A stretch of 64,000 bases of DNA from Phytophthora colocasiae (taxonomy: Eukaryota; Oomycota; Peronosporomycetes; Peronosporales; Peronosporaceae). Numbering within the stretch: the stretch's first letter is position 1; every line of letters starts with the position of its first letter. The notes under the pieces were generated by a model, which saw nothing but the letters and a program-made list of their open reading frames with translations, made no database searches and was not told where the DNA came from. The stretch is taken from contig JAGKQI010000046.1 of NCBI GenBank assembly GCA_018806915.1, positions 496,001-560,000 on the forward strand. Direction: 5' to 3'. Below, piece after piece: positions 1 to 10,333 of the stretch. The translations under genes were made by a program, and so were the position numbers.

Positions 1-492
1 ACCATCGACACGTACCGGAATCATGGCCTTCTTGACACAAGCAGAGTCACTGACGACCTTGGCATCCAACTGACTGTTCAGGTCCTCTTTGACCACATCT
101 GGTAGGTCAGAATTGGCGATATCCACTCGGTCCTGGTCCCAAACCTCGTGGAGATCCTTCATGTACTCATCATAAGACACGATGCCATCACCGTCCTCGT
201 CGAGGTCGTCGAAGCTCGGGTAGTACGGGTCACCTAACGAATCGACAAAGTCCGGAACGACGAGGTTAGCAGCCAACTGCTGCTTCACCGGAGCTTCAAC
301 CGTGACCGACTGAGTCGACTGTAACGTGACGTATCCGACAGCCGCCGACACTCCGATTAATAATGTGGCAGCTCCTGCTAACGCTAACCTCTTCTTCTGT
401 CGACGCTTGGAATTGGGCCGATCCGGGTCAGCCACACGTCGAATGAAGTTGGTTTCTTCATTCTCGCTCCCGTAACTACAGGGAGACTTCAT
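1..492 (-). CDS. membrane-anchored EF-hand protein, C-terminus outside window
   Basis: Reading leftward from the ATG at 492, the frame stays open to base 1, giving 164 residues of a longer protein. The N-terminus is polar and basic. A hydrophobic stretch at about residues 36-59 suits a single signal-anchor (type II) membrane segment. At about residues 98-109 there is a canonical calcium-binding EF-hand loop with Asp at positions 1, 3 and 5, Gly at 6 and Glu at 12 (DEDGDGIVSYDE). An acidic lumenal or extracellular stretch follows. A calcium-regulated or calcium-buffering role is inferred from the loop only; the catalytic or binding part, if any, lies beyond the window. I do not recognise the family. 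The start is the first ATG, followed directly by the basic and hydrophobic segments. Confidence 0.75.
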   Translation of the reverse strand, partial: MKSPCSYGSENEETNFIRRVADPDRPNSKRRQKKRLALAGAATLLIGVSAAVGYVTLQSTQSVTVEAPVKQQLAANLVVPDFVDSLGDPYYPSFDDLDEDGDGIVSYDEYMKDLHEVWDQDRVDIANSDLPDVVKEDLNSQLDAKVVSDSACVKKAMIPVRVDG

Positions 493-879
493 AGTGTTTG
501 CACCCCGTTCGGTGACCAAGTGGTTGTCGACCTACTCTGCGTGCTTTCACGATGTTCCTTGCCCTAGGCAAATCGAGAAGTGATCTTTTTGCCAAGACAT
601 CAAGTCTCTCAAATTCCGACATGGAAGATCGGATTGACCATACAATCTACTGGTCGACTGCATTTCAACGGCGGATAATGACTGCAAACCGTCTCCGTTT
701 GAGCCATGACAGCCGCAAATCGACGATCTTCACCAAAGGGGCTTCATCGATCCAAACGTACGGGTGGATCTGAGCCCGATGAACCGTCACTTTGACTCTA
801 AAGGGCCACATCGGATCTTGTCATGAAGACCGCACATTTCGTTACCTCTGTGGTCCACATATTGTGGATTGATCCAGAA
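493..879. other. intergenic gap, no gene seen
   Basis: This 387-bp stretch lies between the start of the EF-hand gene and the 3' end of the ankyrin gene. It should hold the EF-hand gene promoter and the ankyrin gene 3' UTR. The one open frame (552-773) has no recognisable content. No repeat or RNA gene was seen. Confidence 0.5.
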
Positions 880-3212
880 TTATGGACTGATGTTCCGAAA
901 GACTTGATGACCTGCTTGTCTTGGCCAATGTAGTTGAGGAGCATGTGCAAGATGATCTCGAAGCAGTCCGATATTTGTTCGAATACTGGGTTTTAACTTG
1001 CGTTGGTTCGATAAAGCGTCAGCATTTGAAGTACTGGTAACGGGGACCGTCATCTCCCATGGGATTCGAACAGGTTCGACGACCAACCGTCGAGAAAATT
1101 TCGTCATAACGGTGCTCAATGGAGGCAAATGCTTCTCACTCTTTGTTCGAGACCCCAAGTTCATGTCCATCAAAGCTTTTTGTCGATCTTGAGCCAATAT
1201 GACTGGTTTCAACGGAGAACGGTCGCCCATGAACCGATCCCGCAATTCGCTGAAGCTGCTACAGCTCCCAATTGTCGGTGATTTGGATTTGTCGTTGTTA
1301 CTGCCACTGAGCCGGGATTTCTCCACAGATATAGGCCACGGTGTAGAAGGAGGTAGGATCAGTTCGTCGTCTTCAAAGTCGTAGAGCGATTCCGAGTCGG
1401 AATTCTCGGACCGTGTAGTCACGACAGCTGATCTTGGTCGACTGTGAGCAGTAGAACGAGCATGGTGCCCCATTGAACGCAGTTGAGCTTGACGTGTAGC
1501 CATTGCGTGCGAAGGTTTCGGCTTGTGGTGACTCGAACTACTGTGGATATTAATCCGGTCATCTTCGTCCTCTGGTGGTCGAACCAGGTCCTCGACTGAA
1601 CGGTGGCGCCACTTCTTGGCCAAATACACGACGCTCCTCTTGTCTTCATTGATCACACTGGCACTGGCACCGTGTTCCAGAAGCACCTGTGTAGCCACTT
1701 CATTGCCGTTCATAGCAGCGAAATGCATGGGCGTGTTGAGCTTCATCGACTTGGCGTTCACGTCTGCTCCATTGGCAATGATGTCGCGTAGAAGCTGTCG
1801 ATCTCTGCAAAAAGCTGATAAATAGTGGAGTGGACTGTGTGCTTGCTTATTCTGATGTGAAGGGTTGGCTCCAGCGTCCAACAGAAGGCGGACAAGCTTA
1901 AGCTGGCCACCAAGACAGGCCTGAAGGAGCGGTGTCTGACCATCAGCGTCCACAGCGTCCAGCATAGCGCCAGTCGCCAGCAGTTCATTAATCACTTCGA
2001 TTTCTTCCGTGATCACTGCCAAGTGGAGTGGAGTCCAGCCTCCATCTCTGGTCGCAGCATTAACTTGAACTTGCCCACTTCGAATCAAGGAGATTGCAAC
2101 TTGTCGGAAGTTCTTTATGATCGCTGTGTGCAAGCAGCTCTGGCCTGACACTTCATCTGGTTTGCTGAACGTCTCGTACTGTTGATCAGCTGGAGTGTGA
2201 ACCAAAAACGCTGCGATAAGTTTGTCGATGTCGAAGGTCTGCTGCAGAGCGAGATGAAGCGCATTGGAACCTCTTCGATCGACCAAGTCTGCCTTCGCTT
2301 CTGCCAGTTTCAATAGCAATTCCACACATGTGATATGTCCACGTAGTGCAGCGAGATGTAGAGCCGTCCGCTTTTCATCTTGAGTCACAAGATTTGCCAA
2401 TGTCTTCATCTTGTCACGTCTTGAATCTGTCAGCAACTCTGTTAAAATACCGTCACTGCCATTTGCAGCTGCAATGTGCATGATTGAAGTCCCGTTGCCG
2501 TCAATTCCCAACAAAATCTCCTCAGTCTCTTCCATCAGCATTGCTACTAAATACTTGAACAATTCTGTCAACCTGAATTCTGCTAGTAAATGAAACACGC
2601 TCTAACCAAAGCGTCAAATACTCAGTCAGCTCACTCAATAACTCATAGGCAGTCTCCTACCTTTTGCATACTGTCTTTCGTTGTCAAGTCCGCTCCCAAC
2701 TTCAGTAACAACTTCACCAATTCCATGTGATTCATTTTGCAAGCCCGATGCAACGGTGGCAGTCCGGCCTTATTCACACTAATAAAATAAGCTCTCTTAG
2801 TGTCTTCCGAGGCGACCGACAAGCTGTCTTGGATGAATTCCAATAGCCTCAGTTCGATTGCCATATTCCACTTGTCATAGTCCGATTTCAATTGAGCCAG
2901 CATGCCCGTCTCCTGTCGCAATTTCTGCTGCTTTGCCGTTGCATTTCGAGTCTGTTCGGTATGCAATTGTGTCGCGTAATGGTCCTCCCACATCATTTGA
3001 CGACTTTCACGAGCTTCACGTCTACCATTTTGAAGAATTTCAAGACTTTCAGCGCAGTCGGAAATATCCGAAGTATTAAATGCGCGTGATTCGTGCACAA
3101 ACTCCCGCTGGAATTGAAGAGCTACAGCTACCTGTGCCTTCGGGACCTGTCCACGTTGTCTCCGACGTGGGGCTTCATCCATTAAGCGGAGTCGTTCCTC
3201 CAGCGACACCAT
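880..3212 (-). CDS. ankyrin-repeat protein with coiled-coil N-terminus
   Basis: Two exons, 3212-2661 and 2601-880, are joined across a 59-bp GT-AG intron (2660-2602). The join keeps frame (codon AAG, then AGC GTG) and gives about 757 residues. The first ~130 residues are charged and rich in Arg, Glu and Gln, like a coiled coil. An ankyrin unit begins at the end of exon 1 (PPLHRACKMNHMELVKLLLKLGADL, partly quoted as PPLHRACKMNH) and about eight more follow in exon 2, each with the TPLHLA-type helix start and a LLL..GA helix end. The last ~250 residues are low-complexity Ser/Arg-rich tail. Ankyrin arrays bind partner proteins; no enzyme domain is visible, so the role is unknown. It diverges from the serine palmitoyltransferase subunit gene over about 180 bp, a possible shared promoter. 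Confidence 0.85.
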
Positions 3213-3393
3213 TTAGGCATTACATGTATGAACGATTTTTAATTAGCCTAATGACTATAACTGTAGAAATATATATATATGTTTATACAGGTATCACATG
3301 TCGCAGACTATTCGTACTTAATTGGAAATTACTGTCTCGAGGTAACTTATCGCAAAGCAGTGAAGAAGTGACCAAACGAGGAGCTCATCGACC

Positions 3394-3649
3394 ATGTTTG
3401 ACTACGTTGCGCGCCAATACCGTTGGTACAAGCTCGAGTTTGGGCTCACCATGTTGAGCTGGTGGGAAGTGTCCATCTTCAGTGAGTTCTCGCGCCTTCA
3501 TCCGTGTAGTATTTTCGCCAATTTGACGATTTCTAATTTGTGTCATTTTTTTTTATTTTCTAGACTGTTTTCTGCTGCTCGTGACTAGTGTGACTGGGTA
3601 CTACATCTACAGCTTCGGCAACCACGTGGCTGGCCTCCTGCAGAACTAG
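3394..3649 (+). CDS. small subunit of serine palmitoyltransferase-like microprotein
   Basis: Two exons, 3394-3481 and 3564-3649, are joined over an 82-bp intron (GTGAGT...TTTTCTAG) and encode 57 residues. The protein has an aromatic/basic N-terminus, a short hydrophobic helix, the motif ML-x-x-WE-x-x-x-FN (MLSWWEVSIFN), then a second hydrophobic helix. This order and size match the ssSPT family (animal SPTSSA/SPTSSB, yeast Tsc3 role). Those proteins sit in the ER membrane, bind the catalytic LCB1/LCB2 pair and raise serine-palmitoyl-CoA condensation, the first step of sphingolipid synthesis. The family call rests on motif memory, not a search. The splice is supported because it restores the second helix and gives a stop just after it. 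Confidence 0.7.
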
Positions 3650-3827
3650 AAAAATCTATACAAGATGCAAGACGGGGAATGCTTAAGAGATCAGACAAAA
3701 TCTAGGTGACGATGAGACTAAAATGCAATTAGTTTTTTGTGGTTTCATGAGAGATGCTACCCTATTATTAGGGTCTTGTTGCAGAGTCTAACAAGAAGGA
3801 AACAGTTCTTGAAAGGGGCGAGAAGGG

Positions 3828-5081
3828 ATGGAGGACTTTGACTGCGACGACTTTGAGAGTGAGTTGATGATGTAAGAGAAGCTTGTGCAGTTTAATTCGT
3901 CTGATACTTTATTTTTCTTAATGTAGAAACGCTGAAGGTGATTGTGGTGGGCAATGGTAATGTTGGTAAGACGAGCATGACCACACGCTACGCTAAAGGT
4001 CGATACACGGGGACGTACAAGAAGACAATTGGCGTCGATTTTATGGAGAAGACACTGGAGCTTCGTGATCTGGGTGAGACGATCAACCTCATGATCTGGG
4101 ATACCGCAGGACAAGAAGAGTTCGACACACTTACGAGCAGATACTACAAAGGTGAAAGGGTTACTAAAACATAATGTTGCACAAAACTAATTTGTTTGAT
4201 TGTTACACTAATAGGAGCTGGCGCTGTAATCTACGTTTTCTCGACTGTGGATCGAGCTTCGTTTGATGATCTACCAAAGTGGAAGCGCAAAGTAGAAGAA
4301 GAATGTGGACAAATCTGCAGCGTTTTAGTCCAGAACAAAATTGATTTAGAAGATGACGCCGCAATGACGCGAGATGAGGTGGAAGACATGGCCGACCACC
4401 TCAACATGCGGTTGTATCGTTCATGTGTTCAAGACAACATCAACGTTGGCGAAGGTTCGTATTTCAAGGATGCAAATCCTATCTATTGCCGAATACTTAC
4501 AAAATTCTGCAGTTTTTCGCTATCTGTGCCGTAGATTCCTCAAAAGCGGCGATGACGGCGACGAAACTGTCCACGCTGTCACAGATATCTCTACATTGAG
4601 TCAGACTGCAAAACCCACGTGTACCTCACGCCTCAAAGAGTCCCCAGAACCCCGAACGAAGCGTGAGATTTCGGATATTTCTGATGTTGATTCGGACCGC
4701 ACCTCAACTGCAGCCCCATCGCCGACAGCCCAAGTACATTTAAACCGAGCGTTTCCGCCTTCTCCACCGACTGTACTTGACCGTGAATACGCGAGTGACA
4801 GTGGCGACGAATCAGAGGGTTCCCCTTCCAGAGGAAGAAAGAAGAGTGCTGTGAACGAAGAAAGCGACTATGACCGAAAGCAGGACAAGCGAGTCCCAGG
4901 TAAACGCGGATCCGGAAATGCTGAAGCAGACGAATCACCAGGCCACACACTTGCTAAGGATGAAGCTGATCTCAATGAAGACGAAGACGCTGAGTCTTCG
5001 GAAACGCCAAAGTTGAAGCCAAGTAAAAGACGTACAAATGGCAAGAAGACCCACCCTCCTCCAGAGTGCGTCATTTCCTGA
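3828..5081 (+). CDS. RAB23: Rab23-type small GTPase with long acidic tail
   Basis: Four exons (3828-3858, 3927-4151, 4215-4454, 4513-5081) give 354 residues; all three introns are 58-68 bp, GT-AG and frame-preserving. The GTPase core shows the P-loop GNGNVGKTS, switch I with KKTIGVDF, WDTAGQEEF, and NKIDLEDD. The effector and late-core segments (LVQNKIDL, NVGEVFRYL) are characteristic of Rab23 rather than other Rabs. Rab23 acts in ciliary/endosomal membrane traffic, which would fit a flagellated zoospore (inference). Family members are about 240 residues, so the Ser/Glu/Lys-rich tail of about 180 residues here is unusually long. It ends CVIS, a CaaX-type prenylation box, as Rab23 proteins do instead of the usual double cysteine. 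Start chosen as the ATG opening the short first exon, which splices in frame to the P-loop exon. Confidence 0.88.
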
Positions 5082-5114
5082 ATATGACCTGAAGATGCTC
5101 AATTGAGTCGCTAA

Positions 5115-5139
5115 TACCGTAAATGACAGAAAGACACAC
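5115..5139 (+). repeat. left terminal inverted repeat, 25 bp
   Basis: Begins TACCGTAAATGACAGAAAG and is the exact reverse complement of 6053-6077. Confidence 0.85.
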
Positions 5140-5318
5140 CCGCCAAAAAGAAGCATTTTCGTATTTTTTATGTTAAAAATGACAGATAAAAGCATTTTCG
5201 GCGCGTTGCGATGACATTTGAAAGCATTTTCACGAAAGTCTGATGACATAACACATATGGCATTTTCGTGATGTGTCATGGGTCCTGAGTGATATCTCAA
5301 TTTAAAAGTACCATTCGT

Positions 5319-5430
5319 CGCCGTACGTGACGGTGGACTCGTACGTGACTATCGTTGGCGGCCGTACGTGATAATGGACTTGTGTGTCGCTGTCGACGGC
5401 ACCCATACGTGATAATGGACTCGCACTTTT
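5319..5430. repeat. subterminal repeats with TACGTGA core
   Basis: Four irregularly spaced copies of a TACGTGA..GGACT word (two read TACGTGATAATGGACT) lie about 200 bp inside the left TIR. Subterminal repeats of this kind are often transposase-binding sites; that function is inferred. Confidence 0.5.
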
Positions 5431-5600
5431 TCAGCTTGTCTTCAGCAGAACACCTTACTGTTTAGGCTAGCTGGATGTATGCTTTTTAACTGTGATATTA
5501 TGCTGGCAAACAAGCTCCGGTATTGTAGCGCTTCAGAGTTTTTCGGGGAACATTTGGCGGTACACTTAAGCGAAAATGGGCGTCCTATAAAGCCTCCACA

Positions 5601-5924
5601 GTGCTTTTTACAGAAAAACATTGGCAGACGAGTGAAACATGTATCCTGTACCTCAGCAGCCTTCGGTTGATGTATTGCAGTATGAAGACAATTAGATTGT
5701 TTATGCAAATCAATGAATCTGCCTACGCGACTTTCAATTGTGAAAACATCTCGAACAGGTACATTCAGAGGTCGTTTGACGTGTGTGGGCTGAATCCGTG
5801 GACTGGATCAGGTGACTTGAGCGCATTTTACGCTCACCTTGAGAAGCTTACAATGGATTCTATCTACAGCTCGCTGATTTCTCAACAGTGCGACAGAGAC
5901 TTAGAAAGACATGAGGAGTTTTAG
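5601..5924 (+). pseudogene. C-terminal transposase remnant (DDE/jerky-like)
   Basis: The open frame ends with a segment around ISNRYIQRSFDVCGLNPW and a short acidic tail. This resembles the region after the DDE core in pogo/jerky-type transposases, where an I..SF..CGI motif is common. No catalytic Asp or Glu motif is present, so it is a fragment. Assignment is by motif resemblance only. Confidence 0.4.
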
Positions 5925-6052
5925 TCGTTGAATGCAGTAGAAGTGTAGCCATTTAGATAGATGACACAAAGAAGCATTTTCGACGCCATGACATGACACA
6001 AAGAAGCATTTTCGGCGATTTGCGATGACAGCATTTTCGAGCACGTCGCTGA

Positions 6053-6077
6053 GTGTGTCTTTCTGTCATTTACGGTA
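6053..6077 (-). repeat. right terminal inverted repeat, 25 bp
   Basis: Ends CTTTCTGTCATTTACGGTA, the exact reverse complement of 5115-5139. Confidence 0.85.
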
Positions 6078-6206
6078 CTACAGTAGTAAACTCTAACGCG
6101 TTCTTTGATCTTCATGTTTCGTGTTGAGTGCATTGCTCCTACCTTCGAGAGCTGTGCTTACGTTAAATGCTATCGTACTACCTTGCTAACTTGTTGTTGC
6201 ATGGTT

Positions 6207-8096
6207 TTAATAGTGTTCGCCGTGAATTCTCGAGCGCGACAAAGAGTACAGGTCCGACAGGAAACCATCCTTGTCTGCGTGACTAGTGCGGCCGTATCGA
6301 GGAGCTCGTCTGCTACTTGGAGGCGGGGCACCGTCGTCTGAGTACATGCTGAGATTGAGGGTATCCACCTCGGCAACGGGAGCAGCTTCCACAACGCCAA
6401 GGTCAAATTGGCTTAAACCCAAGCCAGATTCTCCCAACGGGAGGGCTGCAACTTCCACTCCGTCATCGCTGTCACTCGAGATGACCGTAAAGCTGCGAGC
6501 CGAGCTCGGTGTCTTAGGCTCCGACGACTGATACGGTGATCGAAACGGAGGCAACGGGGCTGGATATCCCTGCTGCACGTAACGAGGTTCGTGGTTTGCC
6601 TGCTTCCTGGGTGCAGTGTACTGATCCAATGGAGACTGGTAACGTTGTTGCGGTTCCTGGTACTGCGGTGATTGCTGGTACGCCGAAGCTCTGCGCTTCT
6701 GGTGCACACGGTTCTCCTGAATGCGTTTGTTACGTCCTTCCGTTTGCTGCTTGTGAGACTGAGGTGTTGCCGGGTATGGAGAGAACTTGTCCTCCGCGTC
6801 TAGGTCGGAAAGCGACACGGTATCGCTCCGGTTGCTTTTGCTTTTAGTCCGATCCCTCCCGGTTGCAATGCGTTCGCGAAGGTATTCATCATCGTCGTCG
6901 TCCTGACTGCTCCAGTCACTTGCCCAGTCGAGGTAGTTAGATCTCAAACTGGTGTCGGCTACGGACTGCGAGGCCTGGTTCCCCTTCGTTGGAGTTTTAA
7001 GCACATTCTGACGGCTGGAAACCCTGCGAGGTCCGCGCAGAGCGACCCGTTCAACTTCTGTGTCCGTCTCAGCACTCTCGACCAGAGCCTTCTTGATCGA
7101 CGCCTCGAAGTTCAACGAGTCGATGATCACGGTGTTGTTGATACAAAGCTTGCAGAACCGCTGCTGGTGCGGTCGACCAGTCTTCGCGTCGATGTGGAAG
7201 ATAAACCGGTAGTCCGAACACGACTTGCAGACACTCTGAAAACAACCAGCGCACGGCCGGTTAGTGGACATGAAGGACCGGCCGTAGCAAATGTGGCACA
7301 GTGAACTGGCAGGCCACTTGTTGTGCTGGGCGTGCTTCATCAGCATCGAGTATTTTTTGGCACGGGCACTCTTTACGCAGTCGGTGACGTTAAGCAGAGT
7401 TCCGGCAACGACGTACTCAGCAAGACGCTGAGCTACGGAGTCTAGGTTGTAAACCGTCGACCAAATGAAGCATTCAGCGTGAGAGTCGTCGTGGTCTCGG
7501 TACAAGAAGCACGTGACTTGGTGCTCACGTTTGATGCCTTTGATGGCGTCGATGGGCCAGTCCGGGTGGTCAATCGAGTGTAGAACGTGGTAAGCCAGTT
7601 CATTTCCATTCGCATCGGTGGTCGTGCCCATACGCTCATACGCTAGCACATCACGGTGTTTCGACAGTCCCCATGCTGCCTTGGCAGCGAACCATTTGAT
7701 ACCGGCAAAGCGGTATGGCGCGTCATCGCTTCGTCGCTCGGTCACGTTCATAATGCTGCCGTCAACCAACTTGTACTTGAGCAGAGTCTTGCATGCACGG
7801 AGATCTTCCGTAGTATCGCAGTAGAGTCCATCCATCACATCTTGCACGGGTCCGTGAATGAGTCCTGTGCCTTTGAAGAGTGTCACCTGCGGGTCGCGTG
7901 TGCCGTAGACGCTCTTGTAAATGCTAAGCTGTTTGCGACGTCGCACGTGGATCCAAGCGTCTTCGTTGGTTTGACCGCTCTGTGCCGAGTATTCGGCTAC
8001 TGCGTCGCAAAGGAACGAAGTCACATTACGGTCATAGCGAGCCTGCTCCTCCGGAGTGAGTTCGATTTGTGGGAATGGAGGGGTGTATTCTGTCAT
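6207..8096 (-). CDS. START-like / FYVE zinc-finger protein
   Basis: Single open frame of 629 residues starting at the ATG at 8096. Residues ~10-250 are an alpha/beta stretch of the START-like type common in oomycete proteins (for example APYRFAGIKWFAAK and DDSHAECFIWS). Residues 267-318 hold eight cysteines as four CxxC pairs (CHIC, CAGC, CKSC, CKLC), matching a FYVE-type zinc finger, though the basic RR/KHHCR patch of classical PI3P-binding fingers is not evident. The C-terminal half is low complexity, rich in Ser, Pro, Gln and Arg. A role at endosomal or other membranes through lipid binding is inferred from the domains. A broken paralogue lies 2.2 kb away on the same strand, pointing to tandem duplication. 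Confidence 0.85.
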   Translation of the reverse strand: MTEYTPPFPQIELTPEEQARYDRNVTSFLCDAVAEYSAQSGQTNEDAWIHVRRRKQLSIYKSVYGTRDPQVTLFKGTGLIHGPVQDVMDGLYCDTTEDLRACKTLLKYKLVDGSIMNVTERRSDDAPYRFAGIKWFAAKAAWGLSKHRDVLAYERMGTTTDANGNELAYHVLHSIDHPDWPIDAIKGIKREHQVTCFLYRDHDDSHAECFIWSTVYNLDSVAQRLAEYVVAGTLLNVTDCVKSARAKKYSMLMKHAQHNKWPASSLCHICYGRSFMSTNRPCAGCFQSVCKSCSDYRFIFHIDAKTGRPHQQRFCKLCINNTVIIDSLNFEASIKKALVESAETDTEVERVALRGPRRVSSRQNVLKTPTKGNQASQSVADTSLRSNYLDWASDWSSQDDDDDEYLRERIATGRDRTKSKSNRSDTVSLSDLDAEDKFSPYPATPQSHKQQTEGRNKRIQENRVHQKRRASAYQQSPQYQEPQQRYQSPLDQYTAPRKQANHEPRYVQQGYPAPLPPFRSPYQSSEPKTPSSARSFTVISSDSDDGVEVAALPLGESGLGLSQFDLGVVEAAPVAEVDTLNLSMYSDDGAPPPSSRRAPRYGRTSHADKDGFLSDLYSLSRSRIHGEHY

Positions 8097-10333
8097 GGCT
8101 AACCTGCTTTCGAAGGAAAGCTCAATTGAACCGACGTGCTTTTAAGTCGGCAAATCTCTTTGTGAGCGACGAGCAGGGAGGTATTCGGGGCGGAAACCGT
8201 GTCTCCAGGAGACAGGAGACAGTCTCCTGTCCGAGCGACGCTGGCCGAGAGACGCTGGGACGCACAAGCAACGTTCAAATCCGGGATCTTGAGACCGGGA
8301 TGCCCGTCTTTTGTAGCAGGACAGATCCCGAAAACGTATCTGGAGGAAGGGGTCTCTGCGAGTTTGTGGTTTTCAAGAAAGGCTCGTCGACAGCCTGTTC
8401 CGAGCAACGAACACGTTCTGCCCCGAGCCTCGGCTCGTCTGGGTCGGACATACCGGAGACCTTGATCGAGCAGAGAGAGATTCGGGCAAGGATGTTGCAA
8501 GATGAGGTGAGGTGGCAAAAGTTGCCGGATGTGAAGGTGGCAGCACTTGTGATCAGCGTTCTGTAGCCACCTCCTGCTGAAGCTGCTCGGACAAACTTTT
8601 TCGGTGGCAGTTGTTGATGGACATGGCAACAAAGTGCAACAGCCACTACGGTGGAACGCCGAACGTTTTCCAAGCAGCGCGAGTGTCTCTACATGTACAG
8701 CAGAGCGTGAAAGCTCAACGGCATTACACAACGAGTGTGTATCGTTGTTGTCGAACATAAAAAATATTCGTCCAATCGTACAAATACTGTGAGATATAAT
8801 ATACAAGACGCGAAAGAAATATATCCGACAGAACTAAGTGTCATAATGACTTTCATACTGAATTACCTGTATGGAATGAATAATTTTAGTTAGCTAGTCA
8901 GAAACTCAATGCTAAAGGTTTTACCGACTCTTTTTGTGCATGCATCGGAACATCCTCAGATGGGACATCCTCGACACTTTGGCGCCAAATTACCAGACAG
9001 AGACGGTCTTGGCCGTCCATCCCAAGAACCACAGAGAGGAGAGGTCCTTGAGACTTGTCTAACAACACTAAGCACACTTCAATGTGGTCTGAAGCCACTT
9101 CCATTCACCTTGCTCTTCAGACACGACATTTGAAGCCCTTTCTTGTCAACGACAGACCACGTAGAATCTCGTTCCCGGTGTATCTAGATGGTAGCCGACT
9201 TGTGAAATAATTCCCGTAAATCCCAGGACTTCAATTTTCTCCAAATTTGTTTAAATATTTGCCATCATTTGGAAATACAGTTGCTCAGCACATTTCACGA
9301 TACCATCTAGGTAGATCGCGATCCTTACGCCACTGAAGAAACCCTGGACTATCGATGTGGATTTTTCGGTCTCATTCGCGGCGATCGCCTTGTGTTTACG
9401 GGAGGCTTAGGTGGTACTAAACGTCTCAGAGCAGCGAGCTGTACTTCGACAACAAGGGCCGAACCTTGAGCTGCTGCATTTCTTCTTCCAACCTCACAAG
9501 GAGTCTACGAGGGTAAAACTTTCACGCTGCTGTTTCCATTTGATGAAGCGATCCACCTGGAATTCACGAACCACGCTATGTCGGACAAAGAGTGCAGTCA
9601 CTTCAGTGCCACGAAACCGGATTGCCGATGCGCATGTGGTAGGTCGCAGTCAACGGCTTCGCCGAAATGTTTTCACCGCCAAAAGACAAGTGGGCCCCAA
9701 CGGTGCAGTAATGCCACCTGGCCCTTGTTCGCTCATTTCGCATGCTTGTGGTGTTACAAGCGTATCTTTAACTCGTCCGCTGCTCTTGACGCGACCACAA
9801 ACACGGCGGAGATGGCTCCACCCACACGACTGACAATCTCCACATCCTGCCTGGGGTCCTCGTGAAACTTATCGTGTACACGTGTGCGATGGCACAAAAT
9901 TCATGCACCAAAGAACCGGGTGGCCCCTCTCACGTCGTCATGCACCGATAAATGTTGTCATCAAGTCGAAAAACTACACCCCGCATCGTGTAGTATCCCC
10001 CTATGAATACAAAGCTGATATCTCGGAGCCATATTTTCGATCTTCGGTATTTATTTCTTCTTCATAACACCTACAGTTTTTTATTTTTACGTACATTCCG
10101 TTTTGATCCTCTTCTCCGGTGGAGAATCTCTACGGAGGACTAAGCAAAGTTTTGCAAGGTTCGAAAAACAAATCTTGACAACCATGCAATTTTGCTGTAC
10201 TCCAATCGGCTCCCCATTCCGACGTTGGCGCAAACTCTTTTGGCCCGACGTTCGGGCGTCTTACACCGAAACGAGGCGCTCATCACTGCAGATATTGAAC
10301 TATGTAGAGGTACAATGCTTATCAACTCACCAT
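8097..10333. other. 2.2-kb region without a supported gene
   Basis: Open frames here (8069-8566 +, 8099-8806 -, 9411-9865 +) overlap antisense or switch frame and show no domain. Around 9360-9700 adjacent frames give short protein-like runs separated by frame shifts, which could be an old decayed gene, but no family could be named. It should also contain the promoter of the 629-residue FYVE gene just left of 8100 and the 3' UTR of the FYVE pseudogene. Confidence 0.4.

Larger units (their letters stand above)
5115..6077. mobile_element. decayed TIR DNA transposon, pogo/mariner-like
   Basis: A perfect 25-bp inverted repeat (5115-5139 and 6053-6077) bounds this 963-bp stretch. The outermost bases are TA on each side, which could be the TA target duplication of Tc1/mariner-pogo elements. 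Just inside both ends are several copies of the word AAGCATTTTCG in inverted orientation. A short degenerate coding remnant lies in the right half. It is too short for an autonomous element and is best read as an internally deleted, non-autonomous copy sitting between the Rab23 and FYVE genes. Confidence 0.75.

Noticed and set aside
4633..5074. minus-strand frames opposite the Rab23 tail
   Set aside because: Antisense to a well-supported spliced exon; no domain.
8099..8806. 235-codon minus-strand open frame
   Set aside because: Overlapped by a plus-strand frame of similar length, no domain, Cys/Ser/Arg-rich random-looking composition; not called a gene.
9411..9865. overlapping plus-strand frames of 95-140 codons
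   Set aside because: Two frames with no recognisable family and no supporting splice signals; kept only as a possible remnant.
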